Part shown: one piece after another, positions 17,954 through 26,605 of the stretch | How the letters are laid out: every line of letters starts with the position of its first letter | Numbering within the stretch: position 1 is the first letter of the stretch | Source: Phytobacter palmae | GTDB taxonomy: Bacteria; Pseudomonadota; Gammaproteobacteria; Enterobacterales; Enterobacteriaceae | Reading direction: 5' to 3' | DNA length: 64,000 bases | Assembly (NCBI GenBank): GCA_900112785.1 | Contig: FONB01000003.1 | Location: forward strand, 186,001 to 250,000 | Translations under genes and position numbers: made by a program | The notes under the pieces: generated by a model | What the model was told of the DNA's origin: nothing | Databases searched by the model: none | Seen by the model: the letters and a program-made list of their open reading frames with translations, nothing else

Positions 17954-20266
17954 ATGCATTTGAGAAAGCTGGCAGTCCGTAACTTCAGAAGGTTACACGA
18001 TGTTGTCATCGATCTTGCGTCAGACATTTCAATTTTTGTAGGGGCGAATAACAGCGGTAAGACTTCAGTCGGTCATGCACTTCAACTATTCACCGGTAAA
18101 GGCCGGTTCAATATTCATGACTTCAATGCAGAATGTTGGACTGACATTGTCACATTTGGAGAAGAGGCGGATGCTGCGTCGCTACCTTCACTGGAACTTG
18201 ATATTTGGTTTGAAGTAACACCGAATGATGTTCATCGTGTAGTCGATCTTCTCCCTAGCCTATCGTGGTCAGGTTCTCTGGTTGGAATGCGCGTTGCTTT
18301 TTCCCCCATCAATCCTGAAGAAATCCGTTCGCGTTTCCTCGCAGTACGTCAGCTTGCTATCGATGCCACACCTAAAGATGAAAATGGAACTCCCAAATAC
18401 GATCCTTCACCTCGTAATCTTTGGAAATATCTTCGCGATAGACTCAATGACGAATATGAACTCCGCTATTTTGTTCTTGATCCCGCACGTTTCAATGCGG
18501 AAATGATATCCGAGGAAGGCTATGAGACTACTCCGCTCACAGGGCGTGATCGAAGTGGTCGCGAAATACTGAACAGCCTTATCCAAATCAACTTTTTGAA
18601 TGCCCAGCGTCATCTTTCAGATGGTTCCGGAGGTTCCCGTTCGGAGGATCTTTCTCGTGTTCTCAGCCGTTTTTACGGACGAAATCTTGAACAAAAAGGT
18701 GAAGATTACGAAGCATTAATTGCTTTAGCTGCGTCTGAATCAGCTTTCAATCAGCATCTTGAACGTGTTTTTGCACCTACGCTGAAAAGTCTGGCGAAAC
18801 TCGGATACCCTGGACTTTCAAACCCACGCATGATGATTCGTTCGGCCTTAGACCCGGCGCAGATCATGAACAACCAAAATGGGGCCGTAATACATTACGC
18901 GCTGGGGGAGGATGACGGTAATCCTACCCCACCAACACTACCCGATAGTTATAACGGGCTTGGATTTAAGAATCTGATCTTTATGGTTGTTGAATTACTC
19001 GACATCCACAACCAATGGTTAGCAATAGAAGAGAATCGACCACCGGTTCACCTGATTTTTATTGAAGAGCCAGAAGCTCATCTCCACGCACAGTTACAGC
19101 AGGCTTTTATACGCAAGATAATGGACCTTCTTGCCATGGAGAGTCAGGAGCTTATGCACTACACCACTCAAGTGGTGGTGACTTCTCATTCAACTCATAT
19201 TCTTTACGAACGTGGTTTTCGACCGATCCGTTACTTTCGGCGGAAGCGTTCATCAAATATGTCGGCAACAGATGTGCTCAATCTCTCTGTTTTTTATGAT
19301 AATACTGATCCTGAAATTCGAGATTTTCTTGAGCGTTACTTGAAGCTGACCCATTGTGATTTGTTTTTTGCCGACGGGGCTGTACTTGTAGAAGGCAATG
19401 TTGAGCGGCTACTGCTCCCGCAAATGATTGCTACCGCCGCACCTAGATTAAAATCCTCTTACCTAACAGTCCTTGAGATTGGAGGTGCTTTTGGCTATCG
19501 ATTCCAAAAACTAATTGAATATCTTGGACTTACCACACTCATTATTACTGATCTGGATAGTGTGTACTGTACCCCTCCGGTACAAGATGCAACAGAAGCT
19601 CGGGCAGATGAGTTAGATGGTCTTGCAGAAAATCCGGCTGCAAATGATGATGGCGAGGAACCTGATGATGAGGAAGAACAGGCCAACACAGAAACACCAG
19701 GAAAGGCTTGTATTGCCAGTCATCCTGGAGCTATGACCTCTAATCAAACACTTCGGCAGTGGTTACCGAAATGTGACACCGTTGCCGCTTTATGGGAAGC
19801 AACTGAGGAAATGAAAATACAAAGCCGCACAGCTGAGTGTGACGCTTTGGTTCGTGTTGCTTACCAGTGCCAGACAAATGTTACATGGAAAGAGGAAACA
19901 CTGGCACTTGCTGGCCGTACTTTAGAGGAAGCGTTTGCACTTGAAAATCTGTCCTGGTGTCAGGATGTTGGCTGTAAGCCACTCAAGCTACGTATTGCTA
20001 GAGCTGTAAGTATGGATCTACTGCAACTGGCCCAGCGCATTCACAAGCGCGTGCAATCAAAAAGCTTTAGTAAAACTGATTTTGCTCTGAATTTACTTCT
20101 TAAAAAACCGGATGAATGGTCTGTCCCAACATACATTGCTGAAGGATTAAAATGGCTCGAAGCTGAAATAGCCCCGCCGGAACTAGAAGTTGCAGAAGGT
20201 CAGGAAGATAATGTTGAGGATATGTCCGTCGCTCTGGCTGAAACAGATGGTGAGAGGGTTGCATGA
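17954..20266 (+). CDS. gajA: OLD-family ATPase/TOPRIM nuclease, Gabija GajA-like
   Basis: This is a 770-aa protein from ATG 17954, chosen because AGGA at 17942-17945 is well spaced. ATG 17948 is the alternative. The ABC-type ATPase has Walker A VGANNSGKTS (about 31-40), Walker B LIFIEEPEAHLH (about 366-377) and the following VVTSHSTHI. The TOPRIM nuclease follows with VLVEGNVER (about 477-485), LIITDLDS (about 530-537) and a late SKTDFALNLL. An Asp/Glu-rich insertion near 546-580 separates TOPRIM elements. It overlaps the helicase gene by four bases, the standard class 2 OLD/Gabija layout. GajA forms a complex with GajB and cuts phage DNA. This copy is longer than typical GajA (near 580 aa). 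Confidence 0.85.
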   Translation: MHLRKLAVRNFRRLHDVVIDLASDISIFVGANNSGKTSVGHALQLFTGKGRFNIHDFNAECWTDIVTFGEEADAASLPSLELDIWFEVTPNDVHRVVDLLPSLSWSGSLVGMRVAFSPINPEEIRSRFLAVRQLAIDATPKDENGTPKYDPSPRNLWKYLRDRLNDEYELRYFVLDPARFNAEMISEEGYETTPLTGRDRSGREILNSLIQINFLNAQRHLSDGSGGSRSEDLSRVLSRFYGRNLEQKGEDYEALIALAASESAFNQHLERVFAPTLKSLAKLGYPGLSNPRMMIRSALDPAQIMNNQNGAVIHYALGEDDGNPTPPTLPDSYNGLGFKNLIFMVVELLDIHNQWLAIEENRPPVHLIFIEEPEAHLHAQLQQAFIRKIMDLLAMESQELMHYTTQVVVTSHSTHILYERGFRPIRYFRRKRSSNMSATDVLNLSVFYDNTDPEIRDFLERYLKLTHCDLFFADGAVLVEGNVERLLLPQMIATAAPRLKSSYLTVLEIGGAFGYRFQKLIEYLGLTTLIITDLDSVYCTPPVQDATEARADELDGLAENPAANDDGEEPDDEEEQANTETPGKACIASHPGAMTSNQTLRQWLPKCDTVAALWEATEEMKIQSRTAECDALVRVAYQCQTNVTWKEETLALAGRTLEEAFALENLSWCQDVGCKPLKLRIARAVSMDLLQLAQRIHKRVQSKSFSKTDFALNLLLKKPDEWSVPTYIAEGLKWLEAEIAPPELEVAEGQEDNVEDMSVALAETDGERVA

Positions 20267-22140
20267 CCAGTCGCATTGGTAGCCCTGATACACAGGCAGA
20301 TATTGATGTTCGTATTTGTCTGGATAGCTCGCCACCACGTTCATTTGTCATGGTGGCTGGTGCTGGTTCAGGTAAAACAACATCTCTTATTAAAGCCCTG
20401 GCACATTTGGCTGATACCCGTGGTTCTGCTTTACGTCGTGCCGGGCAAAAAATATCCTGTATAACGTATACAGAAGTAGCTGTTGGTGAGATTGCTGCTG
20501 ACGTTGGTAACTCACAGTTATTTCATATTTCAACCATTCATAGCTTTCTTTGGTCGATCATCCGACCTTTTCATTTAGATATCGCAAAGTGGGTCGTAGC
20601 GCGAATACATGAAAAAATAGCTGAAAAGCAAGCCCATTATGATAAGCCCAGAACACAAGCTAAAACAAAATCTCGTCTTGAAGATGAAATTGCCTATCTC
20701 TCTGCTCAACTTGAGTGCATTGATGATATTGATAAATTTATCTACGGGACAGGAAGTAACTATGCTAAGGGTATTTTAGGGCACGATGATATTCTTAAAC
20801 TCGTACCCGCTTGTGTTGAGGCTCATCCACTTTTGAGAAAGATTGTAGCCAAGCGCTTTCCATTTGTTTTTGTCGATGAAAGTCAGGATACCGAGCCTGA
20901 TGTGATCTCTGCGCTTCGAACTATTGCTGATGACAATCCTGACATATGCATAGGATTTTTTGGTGATCCGATGCAGAAAATTTATATGAGCGGAGCTGGT
21001 GCCATTCCGTTAAGTGATGGGTGGTCTGAAATTACAAAACCAGAGAATTTCAGATGTCCGACGTCTGTACTGGATGTTATCAATTCGATTCGTGCTTCTG
21101 GGGATGGTCTCCAACAAATTCGTGGTCGAACAACCATCGTAGATGGTGTTGAACAAAGTGTATCAGGCACAGTGAATCTTTTCATCTTGCCTTCAAATGT
21201 TGAACGAAGTGCCTGTCTCACATCTGTCAGACGTTACCTTGCAAATGAAACTAGCGATGAACAATGGTTAAGTGATACGCGGGAAGGTGATGTTCGTCTT
21301 CTGGTTTTGGTACATCGCATGGCAGCTAATCGGCTGGGATTTCCTAATTTATTTGCCGCTCTCACTGATAAAGCACCGATGAGCTTGAGTGAAGGGGTGA
21401 ACGATGGGACAGCGTGGCCGCTGCGCCCATTTGTCCAGCATATCCTTCCAATTTTTGCTGCGGCTCAAGCAAACGATCAATTTCAGATTATGTCGATTAT
21501 GCGTAACGAGTGCCCAAAGTTGGAGCAGTCACAACTGCATGGCCACGCTGTAGTGGTAGTTTTAAATGAACTACAACAAGGCATCAATGGCCTGTTTGCA
21601 CTGTTGGAAGAAGGATCGCAAGCAACGGTTCGGGATATACTGTTACACGTTAGAGACTGTGAACTGTTACGTCTTGATGATCGTTTTGATAATCATTTAC
21701 GTGATGAACCTGTGAATGATGGTAATGATGACTTCGAAAATGTTCAGAACTTTCTAAGATGCAACGCCCATGAACTTTGGGCGTACAGACGCTACCTTAC
21801 AGAGGAGTCACCTTTTGCCACTCACCATGGTGTAAAAGGTGCACAGTTCGAGCGTGTATTGGTGGTTATTGATGATGAAGAGGCTCGCTTCAACCAATAT
21901 TCGTATGGGAAATATTTTCAATACATTCCCCTATCCGACAATGATCTGGCCAATCTTGAAGAGGGTAAAGAGTCAGTAATCGACCGTACCCGTCGCCTTT
22001 TTTATGTATGTTGCTCCCGTGCACTGAAAGACTTGGCTGTTGTCATCTTTGTTCCAGATGTTGCCGTCGCTCAAGCGGCAATCGTTGAGCAAAATTTATT
22101 CCCAGCATCGGCAATTCTAGGGCAGCATGATCTAAGTTAG
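20263..22140 (+). CDS. gajB: UvrD-family helicase, Gabija GajB-like
   Basis: This is a 625-aa SF1 helicase. Motifs visible are Walker A VAGAGSGKTTS (about 28-38), CITYTEVAVGEIA (Ia), HISTIHSFLW, Walker B FVFVDESQDTEP (about 203-214), GFFGDPMQKIY (III), ENFRCPTSVLDVI (IV), HHGVKGAQFERVLVV (V) and RRLFYVCCSRALKDL (VI). ATGA overlap with the OLD gene shows coupling. In Gabija, GajB senses free DNA ends and supports GajA. Like its partner it is longer than the classical protein, so this may be a Gabija subfamily or a sister class 2 OLD system. Confidence 0.85.
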   Translation: MTSRIGSPDTQADIDVRICLDSSPPRSFVMVAGAGSGKTTSLIKALAHLADTRGSALRRAGQKISCITYTEVAVGEIAADVGNSQLFHISTIHSFLWSIIRPFHLDIAKWVVARIHEKIAEKQAHYDKPRTQAKTKSRLEDEIAYLSAQLECIDDIDKFIYGTGSNYAKGILGHDDILKLVPACVEAHPLLRKIVAKRFPFVFVDESQDTEPDVISALRTIADDNPDICIGFFGDPMQKIYMSGAGAIPLSDGWSEITKPENFRCPTSVLDVINSIRASGDGLQQIRGRTTIVDGVEQSVSGTVNLFILPSNVERSACLTSVRRYLANETSDEQWLSDTREGDVRLLVLVHRMAANRLGFPNLFAALTDKAPMSLSEGVNDGTAWPLRPFVQHILPIFAAAQANDQFQIMSIMRNECPKLEQSQLHGHAVVVVLNELQQGINGLFALLEEGSQATVRDILLHVRDCELLRLDDRFDNHLRDEPVNDGNDDFENVQNFLRCNAHELWAYRRYLTEESPFATHHGVKGAQFERVLVVIDDEEARFNQYSYGKYFQYIPLSDNDLANLEEGKESVIDRTRRLFYVCCSRALKDLAVVIFVPDVAVAQAAIVEQNLFPASAILGQHDLS

Positions 22141-22236
22141 CTTGAATTATATCCAGCCAATAATTAGCGAGAATATTATTTTTACTTCTTATTATATTGC
22201 TGATTTTATTTGTTGAATTTCTGTTATCTAAAGTTT

Positions 22237-22440
22237 TTCAGACATATATCATTTCCCTGAACGCAACATCATTACGGCGAATTCATAAGGATTCGCCGTT
22301 TTTGTTTTCTTTGTTTCAGTAGATATGATGAGTAATCAGGAAGGTATGCGGTTCACTTATGGGCTTATCGGAATGGGCCTCAGAACGGGTCATGCAGCAG
22401 ATTCGCCAGCTCACAAACTACGAGCCAGTTATCGGCATTG
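22237..22440 (+). repeat. diverged copy A of the yfjP upstream and 5' region
   Basis: This segment aligns with 25621-25834: both begin TTCAGACATATATCAT, share the leader ending near TTCGCCGTTT, and share the coding stretch GGGCCTCAGA...CGGCATT. Copy A has internal losses. The pair brackets the WYL regulator and the small-protein cluster. Confidence 0.75.
22325..22440 (+). pseudogene. 5' remnant of a YfjP/YeeP-type GTPase gene
   Basis: Reading from ATG at 22325 or 22328, the nucleotides follow the start of the intact yfjP at 25712 (MKNQES...ERIMQQIRQLTNYEP...IGI). The frame is disturbed and the sequence stops matching before the P-loop. The remaining open frame (60 aa) is not a real product. 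Confidence 0.65.
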
Positions 22441-22467
22441 GGGGCTAACCGGTACAGGCTGGTTTAC

Positions 22468-22504
22468 AGCCCCTGACGCGCTTGCATCGGGGGCTTTTGT
22501 TTTA
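22468..22504 (+). terminator. rho-independent-like terminator
   Basis: AGCCCC and GGGGCT-type arms (22468-22473 and about 22490-22495) form a GC stem followed by TTTGTTTTA. It could end transcripts from the Gabija pair or be a leftover of the yfjP remnant. Confidence 0.5.
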
Positions 22505-22659
22505 TAATGTTGCCAGAGTCTTTTCACTCTGCAGTAGTAGGCTGAGAGGCAGAATGCTTATTTGCGAGTACCACAGTATCTCCGTTGAAGATGGCAAGGG
22601 CAGCAACTCCCGCATGGTTGCTAGCGACCCTGAAGGCCGGATAGAATGGCTTGTCATGC

Positions 22660-23586
22660 TTACCGATTTTTTTCTTCAAACAATGGTGCTAAACACTGAA
22701 CTTCTTGTAAAGCCTCTGCATTCAGTACGTCAAAGTATAACCACTTATTATTCTCATCATTGGTCAGGTCAATTTTCCAATTGGTCTTCACATAACAGGC
22801 CAACGCTGCCCGGCAGGTGACGGAATGGACGTTACCATTGATAGAGAACTCGCGCGATATCTCATTAATTGTTTCTTTTGGTAAATTCTTTTTAAATTCA
22901 ATGATAAAAGTGATTTCTTCGTCCCACTCTCTATCCGTCTTCTCAGCAAGAGTCGGTGAAATGGATGCTTCCAAATGAGCATCAAAAAGCCTGGATAGTT
23001 TGAAGTTCTTAAAACCACTGCGCTGTGGTTGTTCCTCATTTCGGTCATAAGCTCGGAAATACCAGTTCTTACGGTCAACAAACAATGCTGATGGAAACAG
23101 TATCCTTTCGCTGTGATCACCACTTTTTGAACCGTAGGAACATCTAATGGCACATTGTCCTTTTATTGCCCTTGTTACTGCCGCTACCTGTTCTTCTTTG
23201 AGACGTTCCGGTTGATAGAGCGGGTCCACTTCATCAATGGGTAGCATTGGCCGCTTTTGCATTAATTCGGAGCGTGTAAACCCATACTGAATAAGGTTAA
23301 GGGCCGTGTGAACACCAATCCTAATTAGTGGGGTATAGCTGTCTGCAAGAATAACAGTTCTTTTAGTTGCAGTATCAATGCTGCAGTTATCCGGTTTTAG
23401 CTCCCGATAGAGAGCAAGATCCTTAGATGCTGCAGCCTGAGCAACCTTGAACTCAGCCATAATTTCAGCTCTGGAGATGCTGCCAAGATAGCGAATACAG
23501 AGATCTATGTACGCAAGTCGTTCTGCCTGGGGAAGTGAATAGGCGTCGACCAGCAGTTCCAGATGAACATCATGAAACATTGGCAT
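22660..23586 (-). CDS. WYL-domain transcriptional regulator, BrxR/CapW type
   Basis: This 308-aa protein has an N-terminal winged helix (about 20-60; RLAYIDLCIRYLGSISRAEI, then a short helix-turn with AQAAASKDLALY). A WYL domain follows (about 130-205; GQCAIRCSYGSKS and NWYFRAYDRNE, matching the W-Y-L-type ligand pocket), then a C-terminal dimer domain. This order and length are those of BrxR/CapW, repressors that sit beside phage-defence operons and release on a nucleic-acid or nucleotide signal. It is transcribed toward the Gabija-like pair and is divergent from the zinc-ribbon cluster, so it may control that cluster. Confidence 0.8.
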   Translation of the reverse strand: MPMFHDVHLELLVDAYSLPQAERLAYIDLCIRYLGSISRAEIMAEFKVAQAAASKDLALYRELKPDNCSIDTATKRTVILADSYTPLIRIGVHTALNLIQYGFTRSELMQKRPMLPIDEVDPLYQPERLKEEQVAAVTRAIKGQCAIRCSYGSKSGDHSERILFPSALFVDRKNWYFRAYDRNEEQPQRSGFKNFKLSRLFDAHLEASISPTLAEKTDREWDEEITFIIEFKKNLPKETINEISREFSINGNVHSVTCRAALACYVKTNWKIDLTNDENNKWLYFDVLNAEALQEVQCLAPLFEEKNR

Positions 23587-23900
23587 CGATACGCTCCGAT
23601 TTATGATCTATTAAATATACTGTTCATTATCACATGTTGCACTGCTTTACGCAATGAGATAGGATTACCTCAGTCGAGAAAGTAATCAAATCGACATGAT
23701 AGCTCAGGAAGGTTCATTCAGGTCAAGATGTTGGTCTGGTTGGATTAGCACTGAGGGGGGTGAGGGACTGTCTGCAAACAGTCCCTCACCAGAAAAACAA
23801 AAACTCTGCGGAGCGTCATTCACCACTGAGTCTTGCTGATCAGAATGTTGAGTATACGTTAATTATAGCGTAGCCGACAAGCCTGCCTCCAGTGAAATGA
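23587..23900. other. regulatory-looking gap with a perfect 12-bp inverted repeat
   Basis: No gene is seen. A perfect inverted repeat (23760-23771 with 23778-23789, loop CTGCAA) sits in the divergent region between the WYL regulator and the small-protein cluster. Neither side has a T run, so it is not a typical terminator. It could be an operator for the WYL regulator or a structured RNA element. Confidence 0.45.
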
Positions 23901-23923
23901 CACTCCTTGTAACACAAGGAGTG
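23901..23923 (+). promoter_or_regulatory. hairpin that encloses the ribosome binding site of the zinc-ribbon gene
   Basis: CACTCCTTGT (23901-23910) pairs perfectly with ACAAGGAGTG (23914-23923) across a three-base loop. The AAGGAG of the ribosome site lies inside the 3' arm, seven bases before the ATG at 23928. In mRNA the stem would hide the ribosome site, so translation probably needs melting, a protein or an antisense RNA. It is not a terminator because no T run follows. Confidence 0.65.
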
Positions 23924-23927
23924 GTAT

Positions 23928-24089
23928 ATGACCACACCACGAATGGGCTACTGCCCACGCTGTAAACAGGATTGTGAAATCACTTTTGCTACAAAAGCCA
24001 TTCATGAAAAGACGGGTAAGGTAATTTTGCCGAAAAAGGGTAAAGTCCTTGTCATTCCTCATTGTACGGCTTGTCGTAAGACTAAATAG
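23928..24089 (+). CDS. 53-aa zinc-ribbon-like small protein
   Basis: This small protein reads MTTPRMGYCPRCKQDC at the N-terminus and IPHCTACRKTK at the C-terminus. Two CxxC knuckles (Cys 9/12 and 47/50), with an extra Cys at 16, about 35 residues apart, fit a zinc ribbon. The middle is basic (KTGKVILPKKGKVLV). A strong AAGGAG precedes it but is locked in a hairpin. It is the first gene of a rightward cluster with a secreted protein and a membrane protein. Function is unknown; nucleic-acid binding is plausible from the ribbon and charge. Confidence 0.65.
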   Translation: MTTPRMGYCPRCKQDCEITFATKAIHEKTGKVILPKKGKVLVIPHCTACRKTK

Positions 24090-24169
24090 TTCAACCAGTG
24101 CTAAGCAGGTCAATGTGGCCTGCCTTTAATTGCTATACATAGCTCAACTTCTATTTTAAGGGTAATGCA

Positions 24170-24514
24170 ATGAAAAAAATTCTTCGTAATATCATTCTTA
24201 CTACAGCTGTGGTTTCTGGTTCAGCATTCGCAGCAGATAGTAGCCAGAAGGTTGCACTTTCTGATCTTCATTTTGCCACGACACCAAATGGAATGCAGCA
24301 AATTGAAGGTAATGGTATTAATACTACCAGTCAGACACTCAAGCATGTTTTTGTGAAAATTAACCTTCTTCAAAATAATACCGTAGTGGGGCAAACCATC
24401 GCTATGGTAGAGAATCTTGAGTCCGGACAGAGCTGGAAAGTACAGGCTCCTTATAATAGTTTTTCTGTTAAGCCTGATAGTTTTAAGGTTACTGAGATTA
24501 ACGTCATAAATTGA
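24170..24514 (+). CDS. secreted FxLYD-like protein
   Basis: This is a 114-aa precursor with a clear signal peptide (MKKILRNIILTTAVVSGSAFA, cleavage likely after AFA). The mature part is a small beta-sandwich with the pattern of FxLYD domains: GNGINTTSQTLKHVFVKINLL, then TVVGQTIAMVENLESGQSW, then FKVTEINV. These domains are found in periplasmic or exported proteins of unknown role. There is no lipobox Cys, so it is probably periplasmic. It lies 80 bp after the zinc-ribbon gene and 48 bp before the membrane gene, consistent with one transcript. Confidence 0.75.
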   Translation: MKKILRNIILTTAVVSGSAFAADSSQKVALSDLHFATTPNGMQQIEGNGINTTSQTLKHVFVKINLLQNNTVVGQTIAMVENLESGQSWKVQAPYNSFSVKPDSFKVTEINVIN

Positions 24515-24562
24515 TGTTTTTATTAAGTGTTTATTCTCAAGATAAAATTATCAGGAATGTAA

Positions 24563-25261
24563 ATGAACACACTGACAGTATCTCTGGTAACAATAATGAT
24601 CCCTGGCGTTATTATGGCATTAATTTATGATACTTACACTCAACATAAATCTTGGGATTCATTTCGATATGTTCTGATGTCGGTTGTATTTGGTATCGTT
24701 ACTTATCTGGCAATGCAGGCAGCAGTGAGTTTATTTCAACTGATTGCTGGGATCGGTGATACCAAATCGATTAACTGGAGATTACTGTCAGTCTGGTCTA
24801 TTCCCAATGAGGAAAAGATAGCGATTAACCCACTGGAGATCTTACTGGGCGGGCTTTGTGCTATCCCTTTAGGACTGATCGCTGTCTATCTTGCGACCAA
24901 ACGGACATTTCATGAACTGTTACTGCGTAAGGGCATTTCAAATAAATACGGTGATGATAATGCCTTTATACGGTCAGTTGAGATCATGCACAGAAATACA
25001 GGGCAATGCTACGTACTGCTGCATGAAAATAACATGCTTATTCATGGAACAGTCTATCTGTATAACGAAAATGAGAAAACGCAGGAGCTGGGGCTCCTAA
25101 ATGCTACTGTACTCAGTTCGGAAACAGGTTCAGTTCTCTGGACGACGGGATTTATCTATCTTTCAAAAGAATACGGTAAAATGGTCGTATTTGAAAATTA
25201 CATTGAGGTTCCACATGACAAAGAATCAGACGCCGAAAAAAATCAGCATGCCGACCTTTGA
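24563..25261 (+). CDS. DUF6338-like membrane protein
   Basis: This 232-aa protein has an N-terminal membrane helix (about 5-25; VSLVTIMIPGVIMALIYD), a second region at 36-70 and a third at about 92-112 (ILLGGLCAIPLGLIAVYL). The cytoplasmic C-terminal half resembles an SH3-like barrel (CYVLLHENNMLIHGTVYLY, TGSVLWTTGFIYLS). The opening P-G-V-I-x-A-L-I-Y-D and KSWDSFRYVL match DUF6338 as I recall it, a family of unknown role. It overlaps the next gene by 47 bases. Confidence 0.65.
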   Translation: MNTLTVSLVTIMIPGVIMALIYDTYTQHKSWDSFRYVLMSVVFGIVTYLAMQAAVSLFQLIAGIGDTKSINWRLLSVWSIPNEEKIAINPLEILLGGLCAIPLGLIAVYLATKRTFHELLLRKGISNKYGDDNAFIRSVEIMHRNTGQCYVLLHENNMLIHGTVYLYNENEKTQELGLLNATVLSSETGSVLWTTGFIYLSKEYGKMVVFENYIEVPHDKESDAEKNQHADL

Positions 25262-25463
25262 CGGCAGAGAGTTAAGAGCACAGGCGGGGCTACAGATGGC
25301 GATAAATGGTGCTCAAGTTGAATCTAGGGGAATTCAGATGGTTGCGCGGCCACAGCAAGGTAATCAACTTCCTGGCTATGGACGCCAGACCTCTACTCAA
25401 ACGACATCTCAGAGTGCTTTTGCTCCAGCAAGCGGTCCTAAAATCCCACCAATGAAGAAGTAA
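25215..25463 (+). CDS. 82-aa Gln/Pro-rich partner of the DUF6338-like gene
   Basis: I chose ATG at 25215, inside the end of the membrane protein gene, because GAGG precedes it and the protein then begins MTKNQTPKKISMPTFDGREL. The C-terminal half is low complexity (Gln, Ser, Thr, Pro; ends GPKIPPMKK) and likely disordered. No family is recognised. The overlap indicates co-expression with the membrane protein. A longer frame from 25101 exists but would overlap much more. Confidence 0.55.
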   Translation: MTKNQTPKKISMPTFDGRELRAQAGLQMAINGAQVESRGIQMVARPQQGNQLPGYGRQTSTQTTSQSAFAPASGPKIPPMKK

Positions 25464-25620
25464 TCGCAGCATAAAAAGCACAGGCTAACTACCGGTGCTT
25501 TTTATTCAAATGTCAATGTTGTCTCCTTTTCGGCTATAAGGAGTAACGAATTAGCCTACTAATAGGAATAGAAATTCAGAAAGCCTGGAAAGAGTCCCGT
25601 GTATAAGCATTAGAAATAAT

Positions 25621-25834
25621 TTCAGACATATATCATCTCTCTGAACGCAACATCATTAAGGCGACTCCATAAGGGTTCGCCGTTTATGTATTCTTTAACT
25701 CAGGAGATGTTATGAAAAATCAGGAAAGTCTGCAGTCCTTACGGAACTCACTTGCTAGCTTACCAGCATGGGCCTCAGAGCGGATCATGCAGCAAATTCG
25801 TCAACTGACAAATTACGAGCCAATGATCGGCATT
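25621..25834 (+). repeat. copy B: leader and 5' end of the intact yfjP
   Basis: This is the intact partner of the diverged copy at 22237-22440. It covers the yfjP leader and about the first 40 codons. Confidence 0.75.
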
Positions 25835-26575
25835 ATGGGCAAAACTGGAGCGGGTAAGTCCTCATTTTGCAATGCCCTGTTTGCCGGCGAGGTATCGCCG
25901 GTCAGCGACATATCAGCCTGTACCCGTGAACCTTTGCGATTTCGCCAGCAGGTTGGCGAGCACTTTATGACCATCGTCGACCTGCCCGGCGTGGGTGAAA
26001 GCAGAGCTCGTGATACCGAGTATGTTGCGCTGTACCGTCAACAGCTCCCTCGCTTAGACTTAGTGCTGTGGCTTATTAAGGCCGATGACCGGGCTCTGGC
26101 GGTGGATGAACATTTTTACCGGGAGGTGATTGGTGAAGCATACCGGCATAAGGTGTTGTTTGTTATCAGTCAGTCCGACAAGGTTGAACCGACATGCGGT
26201 GGTGAAAAGCTGTCTACAGAGCAGAAACAAAATATCAGCCGCAAAATCTGCCAGTTGCATCAACTCTTCCAACCTGTAAACCCTGTCTGTGCGGTGTCGG
26301 TACGTTTGCAGTGGGGGCTGCGGGTGATGGCTGAACGGATGATTCGTTGTCTGCCACGTGAGGCCAGCAGCCCGGTGGTATCTCAGCTCAACGCGCCGCT
26401 TCGTACCGATGCCGTAAATAAAAAAGCCTGTGACGATTTTGGTGAAACGGTTGGTTCGGTGTTGGACACGGTAAGCAGCATGCCCCTGATACCAGCCCCG
26501 GTTCGGACAATTATCCAGGCTGTACGTGACACCGTAGTATCTGTTGCCCGCGCCGTCTGGGATTTCTTCTTCTGA
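25712..26575 (+). CDS. yfjP: YfjP-family GTPase
   Basis: This is a 287-aa P-loop GTPase of the YfjP/YeeP group, the same length as CP4-57 YfjP. G1 is GKTGAGKSS (about 43-51), the switch I Thr lies in SACTREP, and G3 is DLPGVGES (about 90-97). G4 is SQSDK (about 153-157) in place of the standard NKxD, which is usual for this family. The C-terminal 60 residues are amphipathic with a hydrophobic end (VSVARAVWDFFF), perhaps for membrane contact. The cellular role is not known. A terminator follows. Confidence 0.9.
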   Translation: MKNQESLQSLRNSLASLPAWASERIMQQIRQLTNYEPMIGIMGKTGAGKSSFCNALFAGEVSPVSDISACTREPLRFRQQVGEHFMTIVDLPGVGESRARDTEYVALYRQQLPRLDLVLWLIKADDRALAVDEHFYREVIGEAYRHKVLFVISQSDKVEPTCGGEKLSTEQKQNISRKICQLHQLFQPVNPVCAVSVRLQWGLRVMAERMIRCLPREASSPVVSQLNAPLRTDAVNKKACDDFGETVGSVLDTVSSMPLIPAPVRTIIQAVRDTVVSVARAVWDFFF

Positions 26576-26605
26576 ATTCTTACCAAATTCACCAGTTATT
26601 TACTG

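Noticed and set aside
22482-22820. 112-aa rightward frame near the WYL regulator
   Set aside because: It overlaps the regulator and a terminator, and has no motif or ribosome site.
23760-23789. CRISPR-like or IS end repeat
   Set aside because: It is a single inverted repeat with no further copies or spacers and no transposase nearby. No CRISPR array or insertion sequence was found anywhere in the window.
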